Shown piece by piece: positions 18,391 through 31,600 of a stretch of DNA of 33,813 nt. The notes beneath the pieces were generated by a model that made no database searches, had not been told where the DNA came from, and was given only the letters and a program-made list of their open reading frames with translations. The stretch lies in contig AJFK01000705.1 of the NCBI GenBank assembly GCA_000467715.1, forward strand, positions 1 through 33,813, read 5' to 3'. Source of the stretch: Hysterium pulicare CBS 123377. Lineage: Eukaryota; Ascomycota; Dothideomycetes; Hysteriales; Hysteriaceae. Position 1 is the stretch's first letter. Each line of letters starts with the position of its first letter. Position numbers and translations under genes: made by a program.

Positions 18391-19189
18391 AGCGGACGAG
18401 GCGAAGAAGTTGACCGCTCGGAGGTAAAATTGTTGGTGTGCTGATAGGGAGTGACAGGTGAGGTGAACTGGCGTGTTCCAGAACCCAATCGAAGCAAAAA
18501 ACACACAATTGCAATCCAAGGCAAACGCTGGACAGCAGGACACTCGCGACAAAGGAGGGAACAGGAGTGGGTTGTATTTGTCGCTCTGGAGTATTGCCAT
18601 CGGAGTAGGGGACAAAAAAGCTCGGCAGCGCTAATCTGCTTGGGGAGCTGTTGATTGCGCGTTGGGCCAACCACCGGAAGCAATCCGCCACCGCCTTTTG
18701 GTGACTAATACCATTCGGCACTCAGGGTTCCGAGTCAGCCCATTGTGTTCCTACGGCCTCGGCGTGAACGGAGAAATGGTCATCCGTTTCCCGTTCTTGA
18801 TCTTCTTGTGGCCATACAGTTATTACAAGTCGCTTATATTCCATCATCTTCGCGATACTTGCTCGTCCGCAAGAAAAAGTGTGCCATTGGTGACCTTCGT
18901 CCCCTCGCTTTATGGTATCGAACCAACCGCAATGCTTTTCATCTGTGGTAGCTTTCGGACCTGCATATTTCCCTGCATGACTGGATTGGATGGTTTGATA
19001 GGCGGGGATCCTAACCAATGACCTGGCAAGTGACGATCGTGTACCGGGTCCTGCGAGGCTGAGAATGCCTCATCTCCGACTCGGGCTCCATCATCATTTC
19101 ACAACCCATTATCAGATGCAATCCAAACTCCGGAATCAACAACTTACGTGGACTGCTTTTTGGCAATATCATAGGGAATACCACCTGCG
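18391..19189. promoter_or_regulatory. ERG3 upstream region
   Basis: This 800-bp region lies upstream of ERG3 (minus) and the NLR relic (plus). Open frames here overlap on both strands and appear to be chance. I did not see a confident sterol-response element. Confidence 0.35.
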
Positions 19190-20313
19190 ATGGCTACAGA
19201 TTCAACCGAGTACTTGGCCCAGTCTCAAAGTCTTCAAGCTCTTTTCCGTTGTTTACCAACCACAAGCAGGGCCTCGGAAATATTTGCAGACGCTGTACGG
19301 CCTTTCAATGACATACTCACTGCTAAGGAACGCGATGTTTTACTTCAGTTCCAGAATGCAGGTAGTATGATCAGTGATATTAAGTCAGCTTCTGAGAAGT
19401 ATAGACGGCACTAGAATCACCCGAACATATGCAACATGGCAGATGCAACTACATCCGACAGACAATAAAACAGCAATACGGTCCTTCCCCAAAACGAGAT
19501 TTGACGATTTGGATAATGAGCTACTTTTCGGAGATTATGTTGTTCATGACACCACTATTCAAGACCTAATGGATAGTTCAAATGGCATGTTTCTCAGGGC
19601 AACACTTCTAGCCAACTACATAGAATCTCCAGCACTTCCATCCTTTGAAGGCTGATGACCTTGCTTAACGCAAATCTTCTTGAAGGCCTCCCTAGTCTTG
19701 ACAGCCGAATCTTTGACGTCTTGGTTGAAGAGTACGACAGACAAAAGCAAGTCGCAGCTGATATATTCAGATGGACATCCTACTCGATGAATCCTGTTGG
19801 TGTTGACGAGCTTCATGTCGCCCTAGCGATCACTCCTGGGGAGCCCACTCACCAATCTCACATGCTCACTGGCAATCTGTATTGCCCACCGCCCATCACT
19901 TGTGCATTGATGTCGACGAGCAAAGAACGGTCAACTTTGTCCACCTTTCGGTCATAGAATATCTGGAAACGGACATCAGCTGCCATAATTTCTTTTCGCT
20001 CAGGGATCAACATTCCATGGGCTCTAGATTCGTAGCTATATGCCTATCGTACCTTGTCTAAGATGTCCTGGAAGAGCCACTTCGGCCGCTAAAAAGAAAC
20101 ATTGTCCTCGAGACCGGTATCCCAGCATGTGGTGTTCAAGTTCGCAATGAGGGTGATTTAAGTGGAGCTGAAGCACGCAAAGAGGATGCTTTGATCGAAA
20201 CAAGAGACTTTGTAACTAGAATGTATCCTTTCATCCGATACTCTTCATTGTGCTGGTCCACTCATTTAGTTCGGGCCTTGTTTTATCCAAACATTCCGAC
20301 CACGACAAATTAG
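19190..20313 (+). pseudogene. STAND/NLR (NACHT-type) protein relic, core deleted
   Basis: Pieces of one protein appear in order but in different frames. (1) The ATG at 19190 opens an N-terminal region (LQALFRCLPTTSRASEIFAD, SASEKYRRH), stopped by TAG at about 19412. (2) TRITRTYATWQ.., then a post-NTPase segment (MDSSNGMFLRATLLANYIE), to TGA 19653-19655. (3) NLLEGLPSLDSRIFDVLVEE and DELHVALAITPGEPT, typical of the region after a NACHT domain. (4) From about 19890 another frame with VNFVHLSVIEYLE, ICLSYLV, TAA at 20059, then YPFIRYSSLCWSTHL to TAG 20311. The P-loop and Walker B core expected between (1) and (2) is absent, so an internal deletion is likely. Intact relatives are ATP-dependent signalling switches in fungal non-self recognition, often ending in ankyrin repeats; none remain recognisable here. 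It cannot encode a working receptor. Confidence 0.8.
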
Positions 20314-23300
20314 AAAGACGTGCCTCGCTAACGAGACTTATTCCAATATCGACAGCGCGCCAACTCCATAGCGTACACCATCCTCAACGAGTATTATCGA
20401 GTGATCACCATCGAGAGCCTTATTCAACTAAGTGGAAGAGCGAGTCTCGCCGAAGGTCATAGGTGCCGCTCGACGAAACGTGTTTTCCTCAAGGATCCAT
20501 ATACGGATATTAGCAATCAGAGTTTCCACAAACGGAGCCTTTGGGTCCTCAAACAAGTCTTGATGACTTGTTGATTCCTCTGCTGTCCTGCATTCTAGCC
20601 AGTGTGGAATATGGACCGTCATGATAGCGCTTTACCTAGGGATGTTTGATTTACAAGAGTGCCGACCGGGTACACTGCTCACCGTGATATATCAGCCCCT
20701 TCAAATATCTAGCTCCTTCGCTGCTCGATGACAAACACCAGTATGAGCAAATTAATATCGCGATTTTCGTCGAGTATTTATCCTCTTCTTTACCCAAGTC
20801 GAGATGATGTTGACGGCGCTGAGATGGAAGTATATTCTTCTATGAGAGGTCATTGAACTACATTTGGCAAGGTCGCCAAAAGTCTAAAGTGACACATGCA
20901 TGTCACCTGGCATCGACGAATGTGAACGCGCTTGGCTTGGCTTGCAATCGACCAGCCATTCCGTTACGGGCACTTCTCAATAAAGCGCATCTCAACACCT
21001 CATTCTTCATGTAGCTCTCCACGCGTCACGACAAACGGCATGGCGAATTGCAACATATCACAGTGCTGATAAGCTATCAACGCACACGACATTTTCGCGT
21101 GTCTCTTTTCTCGGGTCCATACTAGCCATGATAAGCTCTCAAGAGTTCCCGGGTTTCTGGGACATCACGAAACACGCGGAAATGTGGGGATGGAGTAACC
21201 AAGGCTGGTTGATATCATGTCGGCGCCGCCTCCTCGGATACCCTTCGTTTATACCTATCCTATCAGATAGCTTCGTTATCTTAAAGCACGTCATCTCACC
21301 AATGAATGCACGATGTGATCATGATGAGGTCTTCTGTGTACCCGCACATTATTCGCTTCGGATTGCCCGCTTGCTTGCAGATGGGGCTTTTTGGTGGGGA
21401 AATCGAGCGGAATCTTGAGGTTGGACGGAGATCTAACCCCGCTTTTCCTGATTTGGAAGACTATAAGTTATCGTCGACTACCAAGCTAGGTAGGCAGAGT
21501 ATTTGAAGATAGGCGATAACAACGAAAAGCGTGACGATCGAGAGGAACTTCCTTCGGGTCGCGGGGGATGGTAATGTAACCGTGACGCCCACCATTTATT
21601 GATGATCTAATTACTTACCCGTCCGTGTGGCTTGAAGACCGGGTCGTATGTACATAGGACGGAAGGCTCCCCGAGAAGGGCTCGCACGTCGGAATCTGTA
21701 AGTTTCACTGGCGGCTTCCGGGCGGAGCTTTTGAAGAATGACGAGACATCGAATTAAACTTAGACTGCAGGGCTACTGCCACGATGTTTATATACAGTTT
21801 GGTGTTTCAAAGAAGTGTGGAAAGCTAGGAAACCAGGTTTTCGATTCGGTCTCTGCGTTCTAGGTTCATGTGTGTCTGATGTGTTGTGTTGCCGTCAGTT
21901 GTGATGTCTCATACTTAGTTCTACCCGGATAATGGGGATGGATGGATGGGTTCACAGCGGTGTCCCGAAACCCACGACACGCGGCAGAGAACAGCACTAG
22001 AATTTGGTCACCATGCCACAGCATCAGTTAGATGAGTGGGTGATGGTACGTTGGTTCCCGGGTTATGGTAAACTCAGCACGTATGTACGTATGCAAGTTC
22101 GAAAAATGGGAACTGTATACTCTTTCCCGATGCAAACCAACCTGCAGGATCTGAAACTCGTGCCGGATGCCTCGATCAGAGTTCTTAGTTTGCACGTCTG
22201 ATGTCCCATTCCAAGTTTGAAGTATATGAGAAAGCGGACTGGTGGTTCTGGAGAAGGTCATCCGGAGGATTTCGGATTGGATTGCGCCTCAGTATTCTAT
22301 ATGGATAGTGCCAGGTTGAAGATATAGAGTGGAGCAACAGCTAAACTTTCGAGCATGGATTGCATGCATCATAATAGATAGCACCGCACATAATCCGGCC
22401 CGCAAGCCCTCTTCTTGGAGAGTCCTAACCTGGGTAGGGTAGATGGAGGAAAGCAGCTCGCTCCTTCACATTTTGATGCGATTCGCGAGAGGGACTCTTA
22501 GTCCTTCCGTGCCTAGTTCTTTTCGCTAAAGAGAGGAATCTGACTGGTTGCGATTCAGAAATCTTGGGATGGAATTTATCAGACCGCTAAACGCCTGCTT
22601 TTGAAGCGTTATTATTGTGGATTGTTTCGGGCGAATGAGGGGGGAGAAGGGATATGTGGTATTGGAAAGGTGTGCTTTCTAAGTAGGAAGTCTAGTGTTG
22701 AAAGATGCAAAAATATGGGCGATGCGATGCGATGCGGTGTGAATGATCGATTTCTACAAAGATTTGGATTTGAGGCAGGGGAGAAATCTCTCGCAACTTC
22801 GTCACTGTAATCTTCATCTCTAGACATTGCAAGAATGGTCCGCAATCCACCGCCTCACTCTGCCTCTTCTCTGCACCCATCTCCACCCGCGACTTGACAT
22901 CGCTTAACCCTACTGCATGCATGATTGCAGATCCCCTCCTCGCTTGAGAACAGATCGCATATGGTGGATCCAAAAACGCGTAGAAAGAGTTGGCAGGCAG
23001 AAAGAGGGGTTATCAGATTGTTGGGATGTCGCGTATTCTAGGTGGTCACGATAAGCATCATCATCCATCCCTGCCGGCAAAAATCCACCCGGTCCCAGAG
23101 ATCTTGTCTTGGGGACGCACGGGCTCCACTCTTTGCTCTCCGTATCAAGTAATTACTCCGTAGGGTGGAACATCGCATCGATTCCGAAAGCCTCACCGTA
23201 TGATGTCATCGTCAGAATCCGAGTTTCGTGAAAGCCTCATTTGAAGCTTGAGCGAAGTGGTTCGTGAAGAAGGGGATGTATCGGCGATGTGCAATGTGTA

Positions 23301-24793
23301 TGTATCGCGAAAGTTGGCAGACAGAAAATGAAGTGTAGCCGCGACGTCGTTGATATCATTCCCCTGCGCCTGCGCCACGATTCAAAGTCGGCCCCCAACT
23401 AATTCCCTCTGTATCTATCGTGGAGTCCGCATCCCCACCGGTGGAGACGAAGGGCGGTCGTCACCCTTCCCTTTCCGTGTCAGGCCTTGAGGATCTGATA
23501 TTGTTGCAGCATCGTCCTTTGAAAAGATCGATAGTCTGAAGAGAGGGAGCTAATCGACGGAGAACGAAGCATAGTTATCAAGAGTGTAGAGAACTGTGGG
23601 TGTGGCGCGGCCAAGGGAAGCTTGTTATGAAAAACCATCCCGCGGAGAAAGCGGAGAGCGGAGCACGTGCTCTTTATCAACAACCTCGCTGGTTTCTGAT
23701 TGGATGGGGGTTTGCTTAGCAGAGAGGTTTACCACAGTAGTTCACTGTTTATGAGAGATAAAGTGTGATAAGAGATGCGCAGGGCTTGCGCAGGGGCTGT
23801 TGTTTGTATGTATCGATCCCGTCGCAGAACATCAACGTTTGGCTATGACATTCTTGATAGATGGGGCTTGATGCGATGTGGTGCTTGTGTGCGTGCAGTT
23901 TGCATATCGATACAGCGGAAGCGAGTAGTGGAGAAAAATTTTCGGGGCTGCAGCAGTTATTGGAGCGCATTGCAGAATGAAGTAAATGCAGATGGAGATC
24001 CACGCAGTCGTGCAAAAGAGGAAAGAGAGAGTGGGTTGGCGTCGAGTAACTAAAGAGAAGCTTCGCAAGTTTGATAGACGAGGCAGGCGACGGCAGACTG
24101 TGACGGGCCTTGCAGGGTTCTGATCGAGCAGAACCTGGGGTTAATCTTGCTCGGCCTAGCCGCGTAATGCGATCTGTCACACCTCGTCATGTACATGTAT
24201 ATGCCTAGTTATTCTCAATTATTGAAAACAACAACGCGTTTCCAAGGTATCCGGATGAATGTACAATAGATACACGGGGCGGAGAGGTCGTCCGCTCGTA
24301 TTCGTAAATACATCAGACTAGGAAGATAAAGCATACGATAGATCGGATAATTTAGGATTGTGCAAGGAACGTTCAGAACGTAACTCCTTCCGCATTCAGC
24401 AAGCTTCAAATGGGTATACGCAAACCTCTCTCTCCTCGAAACCAGTGCAAAGGAGGGTAGGTGTCAAACAACTGTACAAAAGTCCGAAACAGAGGTTTCG
24501 ATCACGCCGCAAAACAATAAAAGGGCCCAGCACTGCACTAGATCGGGCCCCCAGAATGCCTCCCCGCCCAAGATGCGACTGCCACCCGCCCGCCTGCCAC
24601 CTCACCAGGGGTGGACTTTGTTGTAAGTTACGCCGTAGACTAATCCAACCTAGGGAGCCAGAATAGAATGGAAACTCCGTTCAAAATCACAACTACTGTG
24701 CCCTAACAACTCCTGTCTCAAATGTCGTAATAAGATATCACGTGGTCACGGCCGTATATCTACAGGGTCGTCTGTCGTTCATAACTGCTCCTT
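20314..24793. other. 4.5-kb gene-poor region
   Basis: No frame longer than about 145 codons occurs, and none shows domain motifs, convincing splice structure or biased composition. The left end may hold further unrecognisable NLR remnant, since it directly continues that relic. The right end (24.2-24.8 kb) is probably 3' UTR of the C2H2 gene. A GCGAT short repeat lies at 22719-22736. Confidence 0.5.
22719..22736. repeat. Short (GCGAT)3 tandem repeat
   Basis: Three full GCGAT units followed by a partial one. No function is evident. Confidence 0.6.
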
Positions 24794-26429
24794 TTAGTAC
24801 AACTTTCGCTCTGGGAAGACCATGTCGCCGTAGCCGTTTGATTGATGTTGATAGACAGTCTCCATTGGTGCGCTGAAGTCGTACCCGTCGCTAGCTTTGT
24901 GTGTAGCATCGGATGATAGCGATGACGAACGACTGCTTCGGTCGCTTCCGGCCTGATGCTGAAATGAGCCGTTATTGTAGTCTCTGTGCGATGCGGTAGC
25001 TGTAGAAGAGTATGATGATGCTGATGAGACAGCCGAGGAAGGTGCAGCAGATATTCTTCGGTCTTTGCCACGACCTTTGATGCCTTTATTGGAGTTCTTG
25101 TACAAGGATGCGAAATACTCCCACAATTCCTTATCCTGAGCTGTCACCGGGTCACCTTCACGAATGGAAGCGAATTTCTGCGTTAGATAGCGAAGAGTTG
25201 ACGCGTGGAACTTGTTTTGATGAGACTGTGTATCGATTAGCTTCGAAAAATCCATCAGATTATCTGTTTTCCTAACCTTCAGGTTCCCTAACTGGGTGAA
25301 CTGTTTACCACAATCGTCGAGTCTGCACGTGAAAGGCTTGATTTGTTGATGGACGATCTTATGGGCTCGAACGTTTCCACGCTGTGCAAAGGTTTTGCCA
25401 CATATGTCGCAATTGTACGGTCGTTCGCCAGTGTGTCTTCTTTCGTGCGTCTAGAATGGTCAGTGGATATAGTTATGCCAGTTTTGGGAGGGTACTGACC
25501 TTAAGGTTACCGAGCTGAGAAAAGCGCTGCCCGCAAGATGGCTCTTTACAAAGCTAGACTCATGGTCAGGGATCAAGGGACGCCGAAGGACCAATATTGT
25601 GACTTACGAAAGGTTTGACACCAGTATGAGCGCGAGTATGGATCTCAAGATGAGTCTTCTGGTAGAAGCTTTTGTGGCAATCTGGCATGCTGCACTGGTA
25701 TCGCTTCTTGGACTTTTGACCGGGCTTCGGCTCGTCGTCCTTCTCCTCTTGGTGAGCGACGGCTACTTCAGGACCAAGTTGTGGTTGTGGCGGTTGAAGA
25801 GGCAGAACCTTTGTTGCTTGCTGTGGTTGCTGCTGTCGTGGTTGTGCTGATTTTGACTTCGATTGAATGGCCCTCATCAGAGTGTCCACGTCGGTTGAGA
25901 AATTGATACCGGTCCCGTTACCGTCCGATTCAGAGCTGTTGTGTTTGTAATCATCGCCGTAATTGATGTCGTTGAAAATTTGGCTTGGTTGAATAGGCGA
26001 GCTGGTTTCGGTCTTGACCGGCGGAGTTCTCTCCGTCATATTGAAACCGTTCCGGGCTTCTCTCACGGTTGGCAAGGGCTGTAGTTCGGGAGCACCAGGA
26101 AACGTTGCGGCATGTGTCAAGGTCGGCTGGTAATGCACGTTGAATGCTTGCTGCATGTTGTAGGGGTTCACCGAAAGAGAATCAAATGCAAATGCTCCAG
26201 GCTGATATGGAACAGAACTCGTGATGGCATGGTTTTGGAATATAGGCATGGTCATGTCCAACTGCGTGGTTGCTTGGAAAGCTCTTGAAGTCGGAGGGTT
26301 GGTCACTGTCCTGCTGGAGGCATCGTACGTAGGCACCAGGCCTGACATGTTCATGTTCGGTATATGAATAGCGGGATCTGATCGACGTTGCCAAAGGGCA
26401 GTATGCTGAGTAGCAACAACGGCTGCCAT
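24794..26429 (-). CDS. C2H2 zinc-finger transcription factor, Azf1-like
   Basis: Four exons, 26429-25608, 25553-25500, 25450-25277 and 25225-24794, joined in phase 0 by introns of 54, 49 and 51 nt, encode 493 residues. Four tandem fingers span about residues 244-357. They begin [49 protein letters not shown] and [19 protein letters not shown]; linkers HTGERPY and QIKPF are visible. Introns interrupt the finger region at LK junctions. The order of fingers and the last-finger ending HQNKFH resemble Azf1, a yeast regulator of carbon-source and cell-wall genes; the precise role here is inferred. The N-terminus (244 residues) is Gln/Pro/Thr-rich and low complexity, and the C-terminus carries [20 protein letters not shown] followed by a basic GKGRGK-like patch and a Ser-rich tail. 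An apparent later ATG at 25255 lies inside intron 3. Confidence 0.9.
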
Positions 26430-28660
26430 TGCGGAAACAAGCGAGCGAGCCAGACGGGAGTCGGCTGGTTTAAGATATAAAATGCCTTCCTAAGTCGGAT
26501 GGTTTGGAGAGTTGGGCGGATGTGGGCAGCAATGGCGGGAAGGGCCGAGAGCTGGTGGGTATAGGCCTCAAGACGGCGTGGAGAAGCGATATGTAAGTGA
26601 TGAACAGAGCAGATCGAATGGCGTGGAGGTATGTGGTCATGAGAATGAAAGATATGCAAAATAGCTTGTTTGGACCCAGCGTAATGGTTGGGAGAAGAGT
26701 TTGGGGGTTTACATATAGATGACCCCGATGAGATTTCCCTCTCCTCTACATCCCACGAACGGCAAGGATGACGAGCTTGTGAGCGCACCGAAGAGGCTAG
26801 AGACAAGGCATAGGCACGGAGATCGAGAACAGTGGTGCTGCAACCAGGATGGACTCAAGCACCTCGCTCGGCCATGCAGCCAAGGAGGTGATAAAAAGCC
26901 TGCGAGGGCCGGGGCGTTAGTGAGTCCTGGGAGGCCATGGATGAGGAGATGGGGGGCTGGCGCGGGCGTTGAGATGGTCGCTGAGAGAGCCTGTCCTGCT
27001 GTCTCCCACAGCTCCAACCCGCCAGCTCTGATCGGGACGGGGCAGACTGAGATGCGCCAGGGCCATAGCTCCAGTAGTGTGAACGGGCCGGGAAGGTGGC
27101 TTGCAAGCCTCTACGGCGGCCTACACAAGGGCGAGTCTCAGGAGGACTGCTGGCCGCGAGAGAGTGGGGGTTGAAGCTGGAGTACGCCTACATCACTCCC
27201 CATTGGGCAGAGCGCTGACGGCCACTCAACACGCTTTATCAGTGTCGGTGTGAGTTAAGTGAATGGTTCTGTCCGCGACTTGCGAAGGGACTGCCCTCAT
27301 CCCGGCGGTGGCCACCAGTCCAGCTCGCACGCCGCAGAGATGGGTGGTGAGGAGAGGGATGAAGGGTGTTTTCATGGCGGGGCTGCACCTTTACGACTTG
27401 CCCAGGACTTGACCGATCTCGCGCAGTCATCAGCTCCTCCCCACGAATTGGATAGCGAAGATCCAGCCAGGCGACGCCGTCTCAGTGGGAACGCATCCCG
27501 GTGCGAATCTTGCGGCTTGGGCCCGTATTGCCAATTTTCCCTCGCTGCCACCCTCTGCGTCTGCCTTCATCCCGAGTCGCTCCCCAGGAAAGGCACGTGG
27601 GCTCTTCCACACACGACAGACACCACCGCAGTCCGTGGATGACGAGAATGGCGGGCTGGTTCACGCGGGACCTTGGGGCTCTGCGTGTCGCTCAATGCGC
27701 CTCTTGCGCCTGTATCTGTCGCAGATTGGCAATAATAGGCCAATTTGACGGCTTCGCTAAAATTTAGGTAATGAGGTCGGGGGCCACGGCTGGAGCTGGA
27801 GCACGTTTCCGTCCTCGCTCGCAACATGCTGGCCTTCACCCTCGATGGTTAGATCTTGAGGCATAGTGCCACAGGTAGCACGCTCTAGCAAGTAGACCCT
27901 GGGTTGTCAGAACGAACAGCGTGACGGGAGTAACCTTCAAGAAGGGGCTTGGGAAGGGCTGGCGGCGACCAATGCACTGGGATTCCAGCGGAGGGGGACA
28001 AAACAAACTCGGCCTTTTTCTCATGCGCAGCGAGTAATGTCCACGACCTCATATACACAGGCCTCTGCTTGTACCTGCAGCAAAGGCGAAGGAGCAACAT
28101 GCCTATCCTTAGCAATCGCACGATTCAATCTCTCAACTACCACTGCTCTCTCCAACGCTACCTTGATCTCTCCTCTCTCGCTGAGCGCCGCTTGCAGCTG
28201 AAGCGGGGGCTGCGACGGGGATATACCGTTATAGAGAGGCAGCCAATCGAGGGCGCAGAGTGAACGAGCGTCGAGCTCTGTGTCTGGCCCTGACCTCATT
28301 TTGCGCACCTGAGGTGTGGGCTCCTTGGAGAGCTGTCCTGTTGATCGCGTTTCGTCACATCTCTTCTCCTCACGCACCTGGGCAGGCATTATCCCACCAG
28401 AACGGTAAGGTTGGGTGAGCGAAGCAGCGAGCGACGCTCTGGCTGCTCCCATATCTGTGCTCAGATGAATAATGACATTACTCGTTGCAAAGAGAGCGCC
28501 CGAGCCTATCAGCACTGCCCTTGCTGTGGCTGCTTGCTTAGGTTGGGTCTGGGGGTCATTCCCGGCCATCCACCCGCCATGGGCCCGCATCTATTCTCCG
28601 GCAGTGTCACGCCTGCCCAGGTCTTCGGGATGTAACTTGCTTGTCACCTCCCCTATCTAA
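26430..28660. other. GC-rich region upstream of the C2H2 gene
   Basis: From about 26750 to 28650 the DNA is clearly GC-richer than either side and has many overlapping frames on both strands, an expected result of few stop codons. The longest (minus strand, 28590-28021, 189 codons) shows no motif I recognise. It most likely holds the promoter and long 5' leader of the C2H2 gene. A non-coding RNA or an unannotated gene cannot be excluded. Confidence 0.4.
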
Positions 28661-31600
28661 TTTGTTGCTATGCCGCGCAACACCCTCATCGGCATACTAT
28701 CGGCACCACTCAGCGCCTCTCGCTTCATATATATCCCAATACATCGACCTGCAGAGCCGAGCCTGCTCCACCAGATCCCTAAAGCTTTGGTGCTGCCTCG
28801 ACTTATTCCATACCCCGACGCAACCGCCATCGGAACGAGATCCCATCGCCTCGTGATGCTGAATGCTTCATCTTCGCCCAAGACACCTCTAGACAACCAC
28901 TGGGTGTGGCTGCCATGTCGGGAACGCGAATGTGCACGGCACCAGCAGCCAGTTTCAGTTCTTTTGACCGCCTCACAGCCAACGTCGACCCATTACCACC
29001 GCCTTGGATCCAGGCAGGTGCGCCATGGTTCTAGAATTCCGCGTGGCCAGATGTCTCTGCGGAAGATCATACGACACCCGTTTTCTCACGAATGCTTGTA
29101 AGCTCATCAATTGCTGCCCAAAGCCCCCTAAATGTCAACGTCTATCTCCATCTTCTAGGCCTTTTGTTAAGTGTTGTATATGCAACAGCACCTCCTAAAA
29201 GGAGATGGTATCTCTCAACTTTTCAACAGCTTAGGCATGGGCTTGTTGTTAATTGCATTATTGTGACGGGGCCTTCCGTGCAAGGATCTCTAATCAAAGA
29301 TACGAGTGCAGCAGTCATAACAAACGATCGTAAAGACTTCGAGTTTCGTATAGAGCATGTGGCAAGGTGGGAAACAGTCTTAGTGTTCACGTTACAACCA
29401 CTGGAAACGCCCTCCGAGGTCGATTTGAGACCCCCATTTTACTATGAGCTAGGGTAATGATTTCCATCTCAGCTTCAGTCATTAGCCTGCCTAACATGTT
29501 GGCGATATCACTGACGGTATTGCACATTTCTTTTCTTATGTCTGTTCTCGACCATGTCGCAATCTTTAAGTGAATGAGGCAATACATGCCGGTTCAATAT
29601 GGTGAGGTTGCGGGAGAGAGGCTACTCCAATGTCTCATCTCGTAATTGTCTCCGGCTTCCATCAGGGTGCAAGCGCGCCATGGCGACATTCCACGATTTT
29701 CGTTCAATGCCTGTACTGGATTGCTTTGGGTGAGGGTGTCAAGATCCGTATAGGCTGCCTCATCCACGGAGAGCCCCCTTATCAGATAGATCAGAAGATA
29801 ATGGTGGGCTGTAAGCTTAATAGCATCGGGCAAGATCTGTTCCCAGTTTTCTGTCTCGATCCTGCCGGACGTCCTTGGGTTACTGAAATCAATATCCAAA
29901 TCGGTGGACCTGCAGTAGTTTCAGACACACAGCAAGGAAGAGGCGAGGATATCAGTAATTACAACCGCCAGTGCCCGACTGTATTGCAGCCCTATCTTAT
30001 GCCTACCCAAGAGATTTTGAGCAGGCACACCTAGATCTGGCTGGGGTGGGTAAATGTTAGAGGTTGAAGCTGAACGAGACAGACCAGGATGTAGATATTG
30101 ATACAAGCACGAAGACGACTGTCATCACGTAGGATCGAAGCCAATCAGCCCCATGACCAAGGATCAATTAACAAGAGGCGCCTTCACCATCCAGTCGGAT
30201 GCTGGAGTGGCGTTCGTCAAAGGTTACACAAGGCCCCAGGTAATGGCTGTAAATAGGATCTAGTCCCTTGCATAGTACCAAGCGAGATGTCAGCTGCCAC
30301 ATCTCAAACAGTGATGAACAAGCACTCAAGCATTCATGTTTGGGTTATTGTGACAAATGGTGCGTTTCCTCTTCGGGTGAAGAACACGAAGCCCAATTAC
30401 CTCGGGGCAATTGACCCGAGCTTGGCATGAAGGCTCAACAATTCGACCTCAACACCACGAATGCTTGCAACTTCTGCCACCAGAAATACTCTTCGAACAA
30501 CAATGTGCTCATCTCAATCCCTACAGAGTCGAGCTTCGTTTCTAGGCACCGTCCAATCTGCTTTCGCTGTCTATGATGCAACATGGGACCCCCACGTCCA
30601 TAATCAAGCGTCCCCACCTTATGTCTCTCGTGAATCCATCAGCATTTCGCTAACGAGAATGTCCAAAACACCTTTCATCTTGGATGCACGAGCACCAACC
30701 CCGGATCAATTCCGGTTTCCGCTTTCTAGTCTGACAGCTGCGCACCCACCACCGGACGATCCCCATCTAAAGCGCAGACTTCGTCCCCTTGCGTTGGATG
30801 TGGACCCTGTCTTCTCCAGATCTCGCTTTGCGTCCCACAATCTTGCCTGCTTCCCTGCTGTCCTGCTCTGTGACGTTTACCCGCGGAGAAGCCTTTTCCA
30901 GGCAGATTCGCCTCTTCCAACGCTCAAGCCCACCAGCCTCATCTTTCAACTCTCCATCCTCAATTTTGCCACACGTGCTCTCTCCTCGTGGTTGTATAAT
31001 GTCATTGGAACACTTCAAATGATCTAGATCATGAACGGAACTAACTGAAGAGAAAGTTCTGCTACGTCCTTCAGATCAATGCATCTCTTGCATAAGGAGT
31101 AGGTTGAGTGTTGCATAAAATAGCCCACCAATCACACTGCGTCGCTAATGGCTTTGCCTGGCTCTCATTGGGCTCAATGCTCTCAGGTGTCGGCAGCAAA
31201 ACCCCGATACTTCTCACCGTCAAATCAATTCCAAGGTTGCTTAGAATCTAGTAGGTATTTGCAGAGTTTTGATCCTGGATAACATTCATCACGTTTCATT
31301 TCCTTTCTTGATTGCAATTGCAGGTGGCGATGTTTTGGTCGGAGACTTTGGAAGCCTCATTCTTTGAAAATTTTGAAGATGTTCCCAGTAGGGAAGGAAT
31401 CGTCGTATCTTTTGCACGTCAAGTCGCCTCTCTTACAATGCGAACGTCAAATGTCAGCTCTTGTTTTTCAAAAGTGGATTGAATGCTAGCATATCTTGGT
31501 TATTGAAGATTGAAATGATGTAGCCCATTCTTGGTCCTCACTTATGCGGGCTGCACCTTCCACTTCGCGTCTGACAGTTCCCATGATCCATCACTCTTTC

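Noticed and set aside
28021-28590. 189-codon minus-strand frame in the GC-rich block
   Set aside because: Long frames are expected in GC-rich DNA; no motif or family resemblance seen.
30461-31027. 188-codon plus-strand frame
   Set aside because: No recognisable domain; Ser/Pro/Arg-rich composition and overlapping frames on the other strand suggest non-coding DNA, though it is not excluded.
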